NCBI GenBank assembly: GCA_030159075.1
Contig: BROG01000077.1
Coordinates: 1,201,001-1,265,000 of the forward strand
Source of the DNA: Atrina japonica
Taxonomy: Eukaryota; Mollusca; Bivalvia; Pterioida; Pinnidae
Length of the DNA: 64,000 bases
Direction of reading: 5' to 3'
In this document: positions 1-15,400 of the stretch, piece by piece
Layout: each line of letters opens with the position of its first letter
Numbering within the stretch: position 1 is the stretch's first letter
Program-made: the position numbers and the translations under genes
The notes under the pieces: model-generated
Seen by the model: the letters and a program-made list of their open reading frames with translations, nothing else
Told to the model about the DNA's origin: nothing
The model's database searches: none

Positions 1-358
1 CTAACCATATTAAACCAGTATGTTAATAATTGCAAGTTTTGGTTTGTTTTGTTTACATATAGATTTATTTTGCAAGAACTCTTTAAGTGCCTACAAAATG
101 GGGTCTCAATAATACCCTTAAAACTAAGACATTTATAAAGAATCTAAATCTGGTAGGCATTGTGAATGTTGGCAAAAACCAAATTCCTCCATGATCTCAT
201 TGATATATTGTAACATAACAAATTTGGTTAAAATCTCCGGAACTTAGATAATTCAATATTGGCCCAGATATAAGGCTGAGGTCTATCATATTGCCACAAG
301 GCCAGCAGTAATCAGGTGATCTGAAATATATGTCTCATTATCTGATAAGTATGAGTAC

Positions 359-496
359 CTGAGATGCTGGCAGTGAACAACTTCCTAAATAATCAGATGC
401 CAGTTTGAACTTCATGGTACACTCAGTCTTCAGTAGCATTTTTAGGATATCAAACTCCTTGCTATCTACTACTTCCTGGTAATCAGTCTCCAGAAC
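359..496 (-). CDS. SPG11: SPG11 exon 34 (last in the window)
   Basis: Residues 2007-2052, exactly 46 codons. DYQEVVDSKEFDILKMLL matches human SYTDVAAQDGEAMLRKIL. Acceptor tttaag, donor TCAG|gtactc. Later exons lie left of base 1. Confidence 0.92.
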
Positions 497-3400
497 CTTA
501 AAAAAAACATAAATATCAGTAATCTGTACCACTGTATACCTGATATTTTTGCCCTTGGTTAATTTTGCCCTTTTATGACAGAAAACATATTCACCCTGTC
601 TTAAATTTGCCCTAAATGACCTTAGTATCGCGCACAGCATGTATATCCGTGCTTCAATTATTTAGCTTGAAAATTCCGCTTTCATTTTAAATTCGCCCTC
701 TCTTCCAAGGGCATTTATGGTGAAATCTAAATTGAAGCCAAAAATGTCCAGGTATATAGCTTTGTAAGTTATGCATAACGATAAACAGTATGTATCAAAT
801 CAGTTTTCCAAACAGTGTGTCAATAGATTCTGATCGGTAAAACAAATGTGCGGACAGTGATTACATATACACACAGTCTATAACAATGACAATAACCCCC
901 TCATGTGTTTAATTTTATGTGTATCATTTTGTTTGTTAATTTGTTTATTTTCAAAATATTTTTGCAATTTTTTCTGTTTTGTTACACAATTTGTCAACAT
1001 GGTTAAGCGCCATTAATTTTTGCCAAAATTATGCAAAAGCAGCAAGGATGTTATTTTTTAATAAACCATTTTAGCATCAGCGCATTGGATCTGTGTGATA
1101 AATCTTAACTCAAAGATCTACGACTTTCACTTTTTATACGAGGGCCTTTGTGGCCCAGTGGTAAGAACATCACACTTTAAACCGTGAAATCTCTAGTCTC
1201 TGGTCAGCGCTGGTTCAAGACCTGCTGGACGTAAAGCTGATTTTGTGAGAAAAATTGCCAGTTTACTTGCAAAGACTTGTGGTAGCTTCCTAGGTACATA
1301 ATGACAGGGATCTCTCTTACACCTTTAAAAATTGGCCACCATCATATACAGTCTTAGGTCTGACCAAGATTCAAATAAGAAACCTCCATTTGTGAGTCGC
1401 TTCCACTACCACCAGACCATTATGAGCTATTACAAATTTCTATGAGGAGTAAAACTACAAAGTTAAAAACGTACACAAGCAATGATGAAACATGTCAAGA
1501 TTCTTTTACAACTCTGTTGTCCATTACTACAATGACTTTGAAGTACTTCCATGGCAACAATGACTTTTTCTTTTTCTATGGGCAGGAAATTCCAACTGAC
1601 AGGACCGGAAGAGGATATACTGAGTGCTGTAACATATGACAATGTATTGATAACACAGAAGAAACTCAATCAGTTTCCTTGACAACAAGCATAAACAATA
1701 ATAATATACATAGTATATACTCAAACTTACCATAAATCATGTGGAGTTTCACTTTTTTGAAATGTATGACATAAAAATGTTTTACTTTTTTTGTTTTCAC
1801 GAATCTTAAAAATGTCACCTTAGAGTTCTGTATTACAAAAGAGGCAAGGTAATATATCACTCTAATTCTGAAAACTTCTTAGGCACCAGATACCTTAAAA
1901 TCATTGTGATTTCTTGATATCATAAAATACGCCATTTTAATGATAATAGTTGCTCCCTTTAAACTTTGCACACAACTCTGGTGCATATCTGGGATCGAGT
2001 GTGCTTAACACATGTTTATGATATTTGGGCAAGTCAATTAATGAGGAATTAAACACCATACGAATTACACTGGATGTTCGGAATGCATTCGGTTAAAAAT
2101 TACGTAAGTTTATTGTGCTTTCTGACGTCATTGGATTGTGACGTCATAACCATACAAATGTTTGACCAGCTATATAACTATAACATCATGGTGGAAAATT
2201 TTGCCTAAAGATGACTAGACAAAAAAATGAAGAAAATTGAATTTGGGACTCGGTTGTTTACTTCCTCCTTAAAACAAGCTTGCAATCAACTTCATTGCTC
2301 TGAGACCAGCAACTTCCAGTATTTAACTTATTACCTTATGTCAGCCCAGTTCTTATCCCCCAATTTGAATAAGACAAAACCGGAAACATTTTAAAACAGC
2401 AAATGTTTGGATTAGATAAACGGTAAACCACATGCCGAGATTGATGGAGAAACTGTTAATTCTGAATACTGTAATTGCATTTCTTTATATCTAAAACTTA
2501 ATCAATTTTAGGATATATAAAAATGATTTTCCAATATCTTAAAATCAACTTTAAGATATCTTGAATTATTTCAAGATATCTTTTATCATATGTCTGTACT
2601 AAATATGACTATATTTGTATATGCAATACTGACATGCCCCCCCCATGCATTAGTCATTCTCATAATGCATCCACATGTATTAAATATTCTCTAAATGCAA
2701 TCAATGAAAAGGAAAAAGAATTTCGAGTATCATTTGTTTCTGCTACATTTCATTGTCTGCTCGTTCGGTGTCATACACAATCATGAAACTGAACACGTTA
2801 AAAGGCTTTTTAATTCTTTGTAGGACAAAATATTGGAATTAGAAAGTATGTTGTTATTGTTGTATCTTGTTATGTGTTATAATTTGTAATTTAGACACAT
2901 GGTAAAAAGTTTATAATATGACAATTTTGATAACATACTCCTTCTCAGCCCGAGATTTCCCGATATCAGCCGGACGGCCTGATATCAAAATGGTCATATA
3001 ATAATCTCTAAATATTATTTTAAGATATCTTAAATTCAATTTTATGGTATCTTAAAATGCCTAATGAATAGTAAAATGGCACCTCATAGATACCTGTAGA
3101 TAAAGTATGAGCCTTTGATCTAGATGACCTCAAATCTAATATAGGTCAAGTGAACGTATTGATCATGTGAATGAAAACACACAAAATATTGGGTCAATAA
3201 GTACAAAAAAATGTTACAATTGATAACGAAAGTCTATAATCAAAGTGATAAAAGAACTCATTGTTTATTAACATTTGGTTTGTTGTCTTATAAAAGAGTG
3301 CTAAATCAAAACATGAGTATTCATAATTCAAGAGTTACCTCTTTTGCTGATAATATGTTTCAGCTCTAGAGCTAACTCCAATTCTACTTGCAAACTGCAG

Positions 3401-6400
3401 AATTTCTTATTACATGTTCATGTTCTAGAGATTGTTCCCTTGCTAATCACATAGTCTTGTTCTAGACTTAACTCTCTTCCTAATCAAATGTTTTAGATCT
3501 AGAGTTAGTTCCCTGTCTCATAACATGTTACAGTTCCACAGTTAGCTCCCATGCTATTAACATACTCTAGTTCTAGAGTTAACTCCCTTGCTAATCACAT
3601 GGTCTAGTTCTAGAGTTAACTCCCTTGGTAATCACATAGTCTACTTCTAGAGTAAGCTCCCTTGCTTATCTAATGCTCATGGGGCAAAGGTATTCAGTAT
3701 TACTTACAACTTGCATTAAATGGCATCAGGACTGGCTGAGATATAGAAGCTCTGTGTTGTTTTGAAGATGCTGTTGACATGAGCTCAATGATAGGTGGAT
3801 CTAAATCTTTCACAGTTACCACATCCATGGCAAGTCGAACTAAACTCTGAAAATTGCAAAGACAAAAATCTTCACTTGCAGAGAAATTAATCAGCAACTA
3901 ACGAAAATCATGTCTTCTTCAAATGACTATACCAATAAATTGTGTTTCTTTTACTATTATTTTATTTCTCATCAGAAATGTTAAATATTGGAGATGTGAC
4001 CCTCTAAGGTGAAGTACCACAAGTTTTGACCAATGCTTTAGACCGATGCAGTGAGGGTTCTTTTACATGCCATGCCTTGTCATGAAACATTGAGGTCACA
4101 TCTGACAGACTTAAGACTTTTGCCTATTATTTTGACTTCTTTACAATGGAACTCTCACTGACATTTTTAAAGACTTTGGTAAACTTGCCATTTCATAAAC
4201 CAGACCAAGGCCAATATTACAATGTTATACTTGACATTTAAGACATAAACTATATAAAACATGTGAAAACTACACTCAAATTATTTTTGGGTGTAGTGCC
4301 GTGCATGTAAACAGAAGAATCCTTACCACTATAATGGCTAAGTCTTGGCTGTAGAAGTTGAATTCTGCCGCAAGTCTACAAGGCTGAGAAATATGACCTT
4401 TGTCCAACAAGCTGTTGATAAGGTGACCCAATGCTGCATATTCCTGTGTAAATCATTTATATTTTCATTAAGAAATTCCTTAATGTCATTTGTGAATTTT
4501 GGAATAGCAAATAAAGTTATCAAACTAAAAATTTCCAAAGAAAAATAATTAACAGGTTTACCATTGGTAAAGGATAGACTGGCATTCACCTGGCTGTTTG
4601 AATGGAACAGAAATCAAACATACACAATTTGAAAACTATATTTGATGTAAATAAATGAACCCTTTTTTATTCTAAAAATACATACTTTTTTTTAACATTT
4701 TTTACAGCCATTTTTAATAGTAAATTCAGTTTTTCCTTTTTGCAATGTCCACCAGAAAAGTACTGTTGAATCACGAGAAGGATTTCCAAAATCTGAGCAG
4801 GTGTTTGTCTGTCCCAATATGACATGTTACCATTTGTATGAACAGAACTGGTACTTGCCAGTCTGTTCCTGCCAATGGTACAAATGTAAGTACTTTGGGT
4901 TAGGTAATTCTTTGCTATATACAGTATCACTCACCACAACTTTTGTAATGCTTATCTTAGAAATGCTATGTACTAAACTTGAAGAGACTTTGCTTAGTCT
5001 TTGAGGGGATATAAAAAATGTTCAGAAGTTTACACACAGACAAGAATAAATAAAAAAGCAAAAGGTCACAGGTGACTAAAACAAAAGTTGGAATTATGTG
5101 TCATCTGAAGCCCAACTTTATTGAAATGTTAGATTAATAAGGATTGCGACTTTGTTAAATTATTTTTTGGAAATGCCACTATTTCTTTTTTGACAATTTA
5201 ACTGTGCAAGTGTAGTAGCACTTAATGAGCTATTGAAAATATGAACCACTGAAGCTTGGCCATAAACACACATTTACTCTCTCCCTGCCTCACAGGGATG
5301 GATGGCAGGGGCTTTCAGTAGTCAAGCATCTTGTTGAATCAAGCCAAAGCAAGCATTGGTAATCAAGACATTTATCATTCTGTATAAGTTCAAAATACAG
5401 AATTCACACATTTTATTCATATTGTATAATTAAAACTCATACACTCTCAGTCAAGCCAGAAGGAGTACTGTCTATTTTTGGCATTTTGCCAGTACATGTT
5501 AATTCTCTGGGTTGTGACACAATGCTTTCTGTTGTGGATTCTAGAGCAGCAAAAATGTCCTCTTCTCTATCATCAACTGATCCCTACAAGAATTACATAA
5601 TAATAATAATAACATAATAATGAAATCTGCTTCCTTTAACATATCATTTACTGGTTTTGTTTTCATTCACATATATATAAACAATAAGGTCCAAATTTTA
5701 TCTTTTTTTAAAATTATGGTTACAGAACAGTGGAACCTGTCTTAAGAGGCCACCAAATCTGCCACTGAAATGTGATCTCTCAAAACAAGTGGTCCCTCAA
5801 ACACAAAGTATTTAATTAAGTGATATTTTTTTGTTTTGTATGTGGTCTCACAAGACAGGTGGTCTCACAAGACAGGTGGTCTCACAAGACAGGTGGTCTC
5901 TAGAGACAGGTTCCACGGTAAATTACTTGACATGATGAGCTGAAACAGTTAATTGTTGTCCAATTATCACCTCACTAATTAAAATGTGATTTAAGAAATT
6001 CAGAAGCAGTTCAAAATAATATATACAATATTAAGTTGTGTCCCAAGCAGTAAATCTGACCTCTATATCTTACATTTGCAATAAAACCCAACACATTAAT
6101 TGTTAAAATTGCTGACCTCAAATCTGAGAACAATTTCCCTGATGTGACACATCCAGAGCTGATGATAAAGCTGATTGGCCAGTTGTTGGTTGTCATCAGG
6201 TATATCACCGTCCAAGTTCTGGAGACAAATCTGATATAAACACACCTTCTCACTAAGATTGACAGCTGCTTCTGCTTCACTCTGAAATATCAATATCTTG
6301 TTTTAGATGAGAAATACACTCTCACTAAAATTTACACCAATCTGAAGTGTCAATGCTATAGATAATCAACACAATATCACTAAGATTAACAATCGGTAAC

Positions 6401-9400
6401 ACTATTATCTAGTTTTTCTCCATAGACATAGAGTGATAAAAGATGACATATCTAGTTTCACTGTAACATATTTTACAACCTCAATTGAACTGGACCTAAA
6501 CCACTCTTTTAACTACAGAATTAAAAATAGCGTAAGTCTAAAACAGGGACACTTTTGTAAAGAATTACAAGACCAGTCTAGTATATGAAACATATTGATT
6601 TTTTTTAACTTGAATTTTGAAAAGTGTTTTATGCCACACTCAACAATTTTTCAGTTATATGACAGAGGCCAGTTCTTATTGGTGGAGGAGAGAACCCGGT
6701 TACAATGTATCTGGGAACCGCCCACCGACCTTCCACAAGTAAACTGGCAAATTTTCTCACAAAGAAAAAACAGCTTAGGTTCCAGCGGGACTTGAACCTG
6801 TGCTGACCAGAAGTGGTTTCGAAGCGCAACGCTCTGACCTCTTGGCCACTGAGGCCCCAAGTATCTGAAACACAGCATTTGTTAAAAAACACAGGATACA
6901 TATGACATGCAAGTTTAGTTGATGTGACAACAGCAGAAGCTGTAAATCTGATCTCAACTTATCTCCTCAACCTAATGACGACACCAATGTCAGTGCAATA
7001 CAATAAGCCTGCCACAACTACATGAAGTTGTTAATGTGTTAACACTGGGTGTGTTGGGAGTAAATCCCTAGTAAAGCAATGATTTGCTTTTAATGTTGTT
7101 TCACATTCCATCAAGAATTTTTCACTTATATTCAGATGTCACCGGCTTAAGGTGAAGTATACAAAATTTGACCAATGCTAAGGACTGATGCCAATGCAGT
7201 GAGGGTTCTTATGCGTGCGATGCCGACCACGACATTGGACCTTGGTTTTCGGTATCATGACTCTCACTTTGCATGCTCAGTACTTCATGAAGGAACAGTC
7301 ACTAACATTTTTAAACTCAGAACCTTTGGCTTGCAAGTTAAACGTTCAACCTCTGGACCATCATATTTAGTTTGTAAAACAATGCAACAAAACAAATGTT
7401 ACAGGCACATAAACATGATCAAGGCATATTTCCTTACAAAAATCAAACTACCTGGAAAAATGTGGCAACTTTCATGGATGACACTTTGTGTTTGATCAGA
7501 AATTCCTCACAATGTAACCAGAATTTCCTTCGAGCTGTGTAAGACTTCCACAATGATAAATCTTGTAACTTATCCTTCTCACTGTAAATCTGAAATGAAC
7601 AGAAATTTGAAATGAGTTTTCCCTAAATACCACATAAGTGGAATTTTAAGCGAGACACAAATTTAGAGTTTTGTCCTTTAAATATGTTATATAATTTTAG
7701 CACAAAGTAATCTTAACAATTTTATGATTCCAAACAAAAAATAAAAATTTTGGAAATTTATTTGTATCGGGCTATACATAGTTATTAATTTACACAACAT
7801 CAAAAATAGCACAGCGCTACATCCAGAACAATAAATCGTAAGATAATCTGTAACTCTCATGCAGAGTGAATTGTTAGCAATTTTCAATTTTAGCGATCTC
7901 AGCACTCTCGCTAATCAAGCAAAAATTCAATCCTTACCAAAAATACTGCTTATACAGTGACAAATTCATAAAATTAGAAAACATGCAAACTTAAAATGTG
8001 GAAGACAGTATCAACTGTGCTACTACAGGCTGTGTAATGTTTGTTTGTCGGAATGGTGTTTTACGGCCAGTTTTTGATGGTGGGACAGAGAACCTCATAA
8101 CGATGTTCCCATGAAAATACTGCCTGAAGCAAGTAAACTGGCAAACTTTCTCACAAGATCACCTTTGGTTCCAGTAGGGGGTGGGCTCAAATCACGTTGG
8201 TCAGAAGACAAGTGAGAGACTTCATGATTTAAATTGTGATGAACTACAAACAATTCTTTTGCGCATGTAATGGAAAACAAGATTCAACTCACTCCTAACT
8301 TTTAAACTGAAGAATACAGTGATTTTTTATTTTGAAAAATAAATGGAATTTTCACTTTTACATGTTTTAACAAAGACCTGACAGATATGTCTTTTAAAAC
8401 TTTAAATAACAAGATTTGTTTGAGAAATACTGTGTCCCTGGGAGCAAAGTCACTTATGAAAAAATTTATGGACAGACAATGCATTCCCTCCTCAATCTTC
8501 AAGCTCAGAGGAATATCAATTAAATGAATTACATAAAATCAGGAGAACACACGGGTCAGTAGTAAACTGCTGAAGTTCATGTATATCAACTCTGCTTCCC
8601 TCTTAGACTGTGGCAGGGTTGGAGGGTATTTGTGTCAATTTTCTTGAAATATCACTGAATAAAACATGTTTCAATACACAAGAAAATGAGTTTTAATTTC
8701 TGACATGTTAAATCAATGTGGGTTCAAAGAGAATGACAAAAAAAAATTACAAATGAGCCTCCCCTTGAAAAAAAAGGAACACAGAAAAGAAATTATCAAA
8801 CAAAATAAGATAAGATATATTACATGTAAAAGACTAAAATCAAAATGGCTCTTTGTACCTCTTGAATAGTAATATCATCTGATGAAAGTCCGCTGTCACT
8901 GGCAAATCCTTTTGCTTCATGAAATAATTTTTTCTCAACCATTTTAGCAATGACCTTTCTGCACTCTTCCTCATATGCAGGACTATCTTGTGTCAAAAAA
9001 CTTGTGAAATTGACATCTTCCACTTGTGCGTTGATAACAGCCTGCAACATTCTGGACAACTGACCAAAGTTGACAACTGTAAAGATGGTAAAAGTAATAA
9101 AGTTTATAATTCAATATTTCGTTGAATACAACCTATATTTGAGTACACAGAGGTAAACCATGTTGTCGCAAAGATTACGAAGAGGAAATTACCAGGTTTT
9201 CTCAAGAGTATATCAAAGTTAACTCATCAACCCCTGAAAAACATTTGACTCTTCTGTAAATCAATGACTTAGACCAATCCAAATGTGTTTCTAGGGGGAA
9301 ATGGGTTAAAATCAAATGCATTGGGTCACCTTTATTTAGGACTTGTACTGGTCAAACATGATTACTTAAATACAAAGAAGTCATAACTTAAGACTTGACA

Positions 9401-12400
9401 CTGTCATTTCACAACTGTAACAGAGACAAATACTGCCTCTGCATGGAATCAAACCTAGGACCCCTGGTTTACGAGTCTGGAGCAGCCACATTAATCTCCC
9501 TCCATTGAAAGAGTTGTCCCATCTCTCTTTAGAGGTAATGCTCACCTGTGGTGGTTCAAGGATAATCACTTTCACATTACAAGGAAGAACCTAGGTCCCG
9601 ACATGGGTGCCATTGTAACAAAAACAAATACTGCATCTGCTTGGAATTGAACCTAGAACCCCTAGTTAACGAGTCTGTAGCTCTACCAAGTGAGCTAAAG
9701 GGGAAACCCAACTTGCTGATGCTGATAGGAATACCATATAACTAACACTGCCACACAACAGAAGTCCAAAAGGGCCTTATCAGACACCTGACTTCCTCCT
9801 CCACCCCTGACCAAGGGGTGATATATGTTATAATTTGTGTTATCTATAACCTATATATGTTATATAATAAAACTTAAGATATTTAACCAATTGTTTGTAT
9901 ATCTGCTGTATATATTATCCTAGCAGAGGATTAATAGAGATTTCTCTGTCTTACCCACAAAAGGGGGAGGAATTATTATTTCTCTTCCACTTGCTAGTGA
10001 TACATTTGTGTGGACTTTGATCAATATTTTGAACATATAAATGGTGTAATAACTTCACTGTGTTACAACTGGGTTAAGCACTTGGAGCTTGTTTATAACT
10101 TACAACACCTTAAGTTTCACTGGGAGCTTGTCTATACATTACAACACCTATCAGGTGCACTGGGAGCTTGTCTATACTTTACAACACCTATCAGGTGCAC
10201 TGGGAGTTTATCTATAACTTACAACACCTATCAGGTGCACTGAGAGCTTTTCTATACCTTACAACATCTATCAGGTGCACTGGGAGCTTGTCTATACCTT
10301 ACAACACCTATCAGATGCACTGGGAGCTTTTGTATACTTCACAACACCTATCAGGTGCACTGGGAGCTTGTTTATACCACCTTACAATGCCTATCAGGTG
10401 CACTGGGAGCTTTTCTATACATTACAATGCCTATCAGGTGTACTTAGAGCTTTTCTATACCTTACAACGCCTATCAGGTGCACTAGGAGCTTTTCTATAC
10501 CTTACAACACCTATCAGATGCACTGAGAGCTTTTCTATACATTACAATGCCTATCAGGTGCACTGGGAGCTTTTCTATACATTACAACGCCTATCAGGTG
10601 CACTGGGAGCTTTTTTATACATTACAACGCCTATCAGGTGCACTGGGAGCTTTTCTATACATTACAATGCCTATCAGGTGCACTGGGAGCTTTTCTATAC
10701 ATTACAATGCCTATCAGGTGCATTGGGAGCTTTTCTATACCTTACAATGCCTATCAGATGATAGGGTCGAGCTAATCTTTATATTAACGCATCGACCCCT
10801 GAATAACAATGGACTCTTCTGTAAATCAATGACTTTGACAAGTCAAATTGTATCTTTAGGGGTAAATAGGTTAAAAGTTCAAGTTGTAATACCTACCATC
10901 AAACTTGAAGATCAGAATAATGCTTTGAGAGTCAAGTAGCTTTAACATTTGTAGAAGGCACATGTGATTCTGAATATGATGAAAATGGCGCTGTATGATT
11001 CTGTATATAGTCTGCTGTAACCAATCAGTATTGCCGATCACTGTTTTCTGTTTATCATAATTGTCACCATGACAATACTACAATAAAAAATAAGGAGAAA
11101 AAAGTTTTTAATAGTACAAGACTGGAAAATTCAAATCTAAAAAAAAGAGTCCAGAAGGACGCCACATGACCACAGGGGGTAATCAATTTCAGAGTTTCTG
11201 TAATGACGAACTTGTACATTATGACGGAATACAATTTCTTTACCTAATGTTTATAAATATACGTGAAAAAATGTAGTTCCCATGTGAGTTAAAAGTCTAA
11301 TTATTGTATACCGGGTAATTTTTACCCCTGTTTAATTTTTACCATTTTAGTCATAAGGGGGCAAATTTAAAATGAAAAAGAAATTTTCACGCTGAATATT
11401 TGAAGCTCGGATATACATACTATCCTTGATACTATGGTGATTTAAGGTGATTGAACGTATTTTTTGTTGTAAAAGACGATGATGAATTGGGATGAAAGTT
11501 TCAAGGTAAACAGTAATTGACATCTGTCTAATCAGCATTTTAAAACTGTATAACTATTTCTGGTTTACCTACCTGATGCATGCTCTCTTTAAAGTCTTCC
11601 AGGTATATTTTAGATTGAGCATAATCTTGTTTTTCTGTTATGGCTGTGGAGAACTTTAAAAATGGCAGCAAAGGTGAATCCTGTAAAAGTAAAAACAGGT
11701 GTTATAAATACGGTTATTAATTCAGTCAAAAATTCAGAAATAAAATCTTCCAGTCATGAGATAGTTCAGAAAGATATCAATACTAATGAGAAAATTCAGA
11801 AATGTACCTAATACAATGTAGTCTTGAGATAATTCAGATATATATAATAGTCATGAGATAATTCAGATATATCTAATAAAAATGAGATCTTTTAGAAATA
11901 AATCTAAGATGAATCAAACAATAGGAAACCAAATATAATACTAACGAGATGATACAGGAATGTATCGTATGCAAATTAGAAAATATTCAGAGTTAAATCT
12001 AAGGCTTATGAAATAAATTTAATTGAGATCAGATGATGCAGAAATAAATCTACTTTTTACAAATGTTTAGACTTTTACTCAAAGACTATCAACTAGCATA
12101 GCATAAGACTGAATTTGTTATCTACAATGTAAATAATGCTGTAGTATGAATTCTAAAACAAAGGCTTATATCACATGACAGATTCTGATGTCACATGATT
12201 CCTATGAATATTCATGTAACTCTAATTTGAATATGAACATACCGGCTGGTATATGTGGAAGCCTGTTGCCAGTGTAGATCCCCAGTTCTGTTGCAAATAA
12301 ATATCTATCAACGATCCCAATTGTTTTATGTTCCATTTCCATACAGTCTTCCCATGATCCTTTAGTATTCTGTCATGTATCCGTTCACTCATCATAGCCA

Positions 12401-15400
12401 CCATCCAGCCACACAGACAAGGAAGAATTGAGGCCTCCTGAAAATACACATTATAAATGACTTAGAGACAAAGTTATTAATAGACCTTAACATGCTTAGC
12501 ATAATTTTACAAAATAAATCGACAATTGTTTTTGAATAACATGTTAATTACATCAAGTGAGGCAGGAGAAAACATATCTAAAAGGAGTGGGTAGCACGAA
12601 TGCTAAATATGTATTTTCCTGCCTCATGAGATGTAAGAAACATGTTATTCAAAAACAATTGTCAAATATTCTGTATATTACATTTTTCAGTTAATTTCGT
12701 CAGGCCCGAGATTTATGCTACCTGATGTTCTGAATAAGTCTACCCTAAGGCTTGTGAAATGTAAACAAACCAGGTTTTAATTGAAATACAGCACTTGACT
12801 GCGACTATGCATTTGAAGTTTCTGAAAAAGTGTAATTTATTGTGTAGATTAATTTTAAGTATCAATCATATACTTTCTATAATATTGAGACCTGGTGAGT
12901 TGTTAGGTTACAACAGAATCTGAAGTTGGCTTTCCTTTTTCCATTGAGAGCTCACACTTTGAGCGACATAATATCCCGATCCATTATTAAGATCTAGGGG
13001 CAATGTCTGAAATCCTTTGCCACAACTGGCCATAAAAATCAAGATCTTAAATATAATTCTTTTAATTAATATTACCTTCAACATGCACAGTTACACTGTT
13101 CCCTTTATAAGAAATATGCTTCAAAGATCATGCCAAAGTTAGACATGGACAGCAAACTCGCTTCGAAGTTCGCCCAATTCAATATTCATTTTCTGTACTG
13201 TATATTGACATTTCTCATTAAGCCAATCAAATACAGTAAAATCAATGAAAATAACAGTGAAAAATAAAGCTTGTATTAAATTGATAAATTCAAAAAAAAT
13301 GTAATAATGTGAATTATCATAAGGTCTGAAAATCCATTAAAGATCAACTCCTGAAAAACAATGGACTCTTCTGTAAATCAATGACTTAGACCTGTCCAAA
13401 TGTGTCTTTAGGGGTGAATGAGTTAATTCAACAATGTTCAATCTTAATTTCAGTATTATCTGATATTTTTGAGAATTATTCAACATATGCAACCATGGTA
13501 ATAAATCTTTTAAGACCTGTCTTGTGAAGTCACTTTCTGAGAACCGCTCAGTTAAATAAAACCTTTTTTAAAGGACCGCCTGTCTTGAAAGACCATATCT
13601 AATTGGCAAATGATGTGATCTCTCAAGACAGGTTCCACTGATTTGATGAGTTACCTTAAAACAGGCGGCTAATTCAGCCAAGATAGGATTACGTAAGACT
13701 ACAGCATATAACAAAAATATCTTCCACGGTACTCTGGATGACTGTGCTGCAAACACAACACTGAACAAATCATCAGGAAGTGCTGCTTTGTCAATATGCA
13801 GGACTGAAACAGAGAATATATACAAATTATAATCACAAACAAGTTACCATGACAACATTAGAAAAGTATACAGCCATCACATGTACTACAACTTCTTTTT
13901 TTCATTCTTTGATACATGTTTTAGTGCGGTCACTGGTGGCGACATCTAGCATCAATCTAAATTTTCACTTAAATTGACCTGACACTATCTTTTGACTTTA
14001 GACAATGAAAAGAATTGTGGCATAGCCTGTACATCACCTGTCAATTTGTGATCAATTGATAAACCTGTTCTGATTGGCTGCATTAAATGACAGACTGCAG
14101 CCAATGAAAATCAACACCATAAAGAACCAATATACAGGCTAAATCTGTCATGATGCATGAGGAGTGACATGAATTAGAAAACATTGACCTGGGAATCTGC
14201 TATCTGGTGACTTTTCGTATGACGGTTCATTGCACATCATGTGTTTGTTAACATTAATTGAATGTTGACTTAAACATGATGAATGGTCTAAGTTAAAAAA
14301 GTCACATACTTTTTAACAAGATTTTAGCAAACAGGAATTTCTCTTACTTTGTTCCAGTTCCTCCTCTTCAGAAATTTGGGGAGGTGCACTGATGTGACCT
14401 CTTTCCTCTTCATCACTGCTGCTTTCCTCAACTGTATAAAGAAATGACATATAAAGCCGTGTAAGTTTGACCTTCAGACTTTGGTAGATTTGATCAGAGT
14501 TTGGATATCATTAATTGACAACTACTAACTTAAGAGGGCACCTGGCTTAAGAGATCACCTCACATTAAAGATCATAAATATTCAAAACTTTTGTTTATGC
14601 TTAAGTGACCACCTCTCTAATCAGACAAATTTTAATAAGTCAGTTAAATGTTCTTAACAGTGAGGTGTCACTGTAGAATTAAACTTAGCAACTGTATGAA
14701 GAATGGGCATCTAAAACAGTGTACTGTAAGTTTAATCTTCAGACACTTCAGATATGGCTGCTTTGATCAGAATTTGAATGTCCATAATTAACAACTACAT
14801 TCTTATACAGTGAAACCCCACATAAACCACCTAAACCCCACCTAAACCCCACCTTGTTTAAGAGACCGACTCAATAAATATTCAGTCTCTTAAACATGTT
14901 AAACTTCAGTTAAAAAATATTGAATTAGTCCAGACCACACAGACCCTCACTTAAGAGATCACCTTTTCTAATCCGACACATTTGAATCAGTCAGTAAGGT
15001 GTTCTTAATAGTGAGGTTCCACAATAGATGTAAACCTCCAATGCCATTACAAATTTTGTACCATTGAAATTATTGCCTTTTTCATAATTCAATTTTCAGT
15101 ATAAATAATACATAGGTAAACCTATGGAGAGGGCGAAGGCATTCATCAACAGTTTTACATGTTCAGTTAATCCCTTTGGAGATTCCCTATTGTGCAACAT
15201 GACCCCCCCAAAGGGATTAATATTCAGTGTTTTTATCACGTAAATGTCCTGGTCATTCACTCATTGTTTTGAATAAAATATTGAGTGGCTGATTGTTTCC
15301 TTGGTGCTAAAACTTAAATAGAATCTATTTGGTATTTATTAGTCATGAATTAAATGCAAAAACATGTTTTTATGCTATATATTTTTCTCTATCCCAGGGT

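Noticed and set aside
4667..4930. Possible extra SPG11 exon between exons 30 and 31
   Set aside because: Exons 30 and 31 already join in phase 0 and the model length fits human spatacsin; no segment here aligns with the protein.
6785..6860. Functional tRNA gene (box A and box B present)
   Set aside because: The head continues into a SINE body shared by several copies and does not fold as a full cloverleaf.
10168..10939. Frames resembling a repetitive protein (LYNAYQVHWEL...)
   Set aside because: Translation of the 40-bp minisatellite in an SPG11 intron on the wrong strand.
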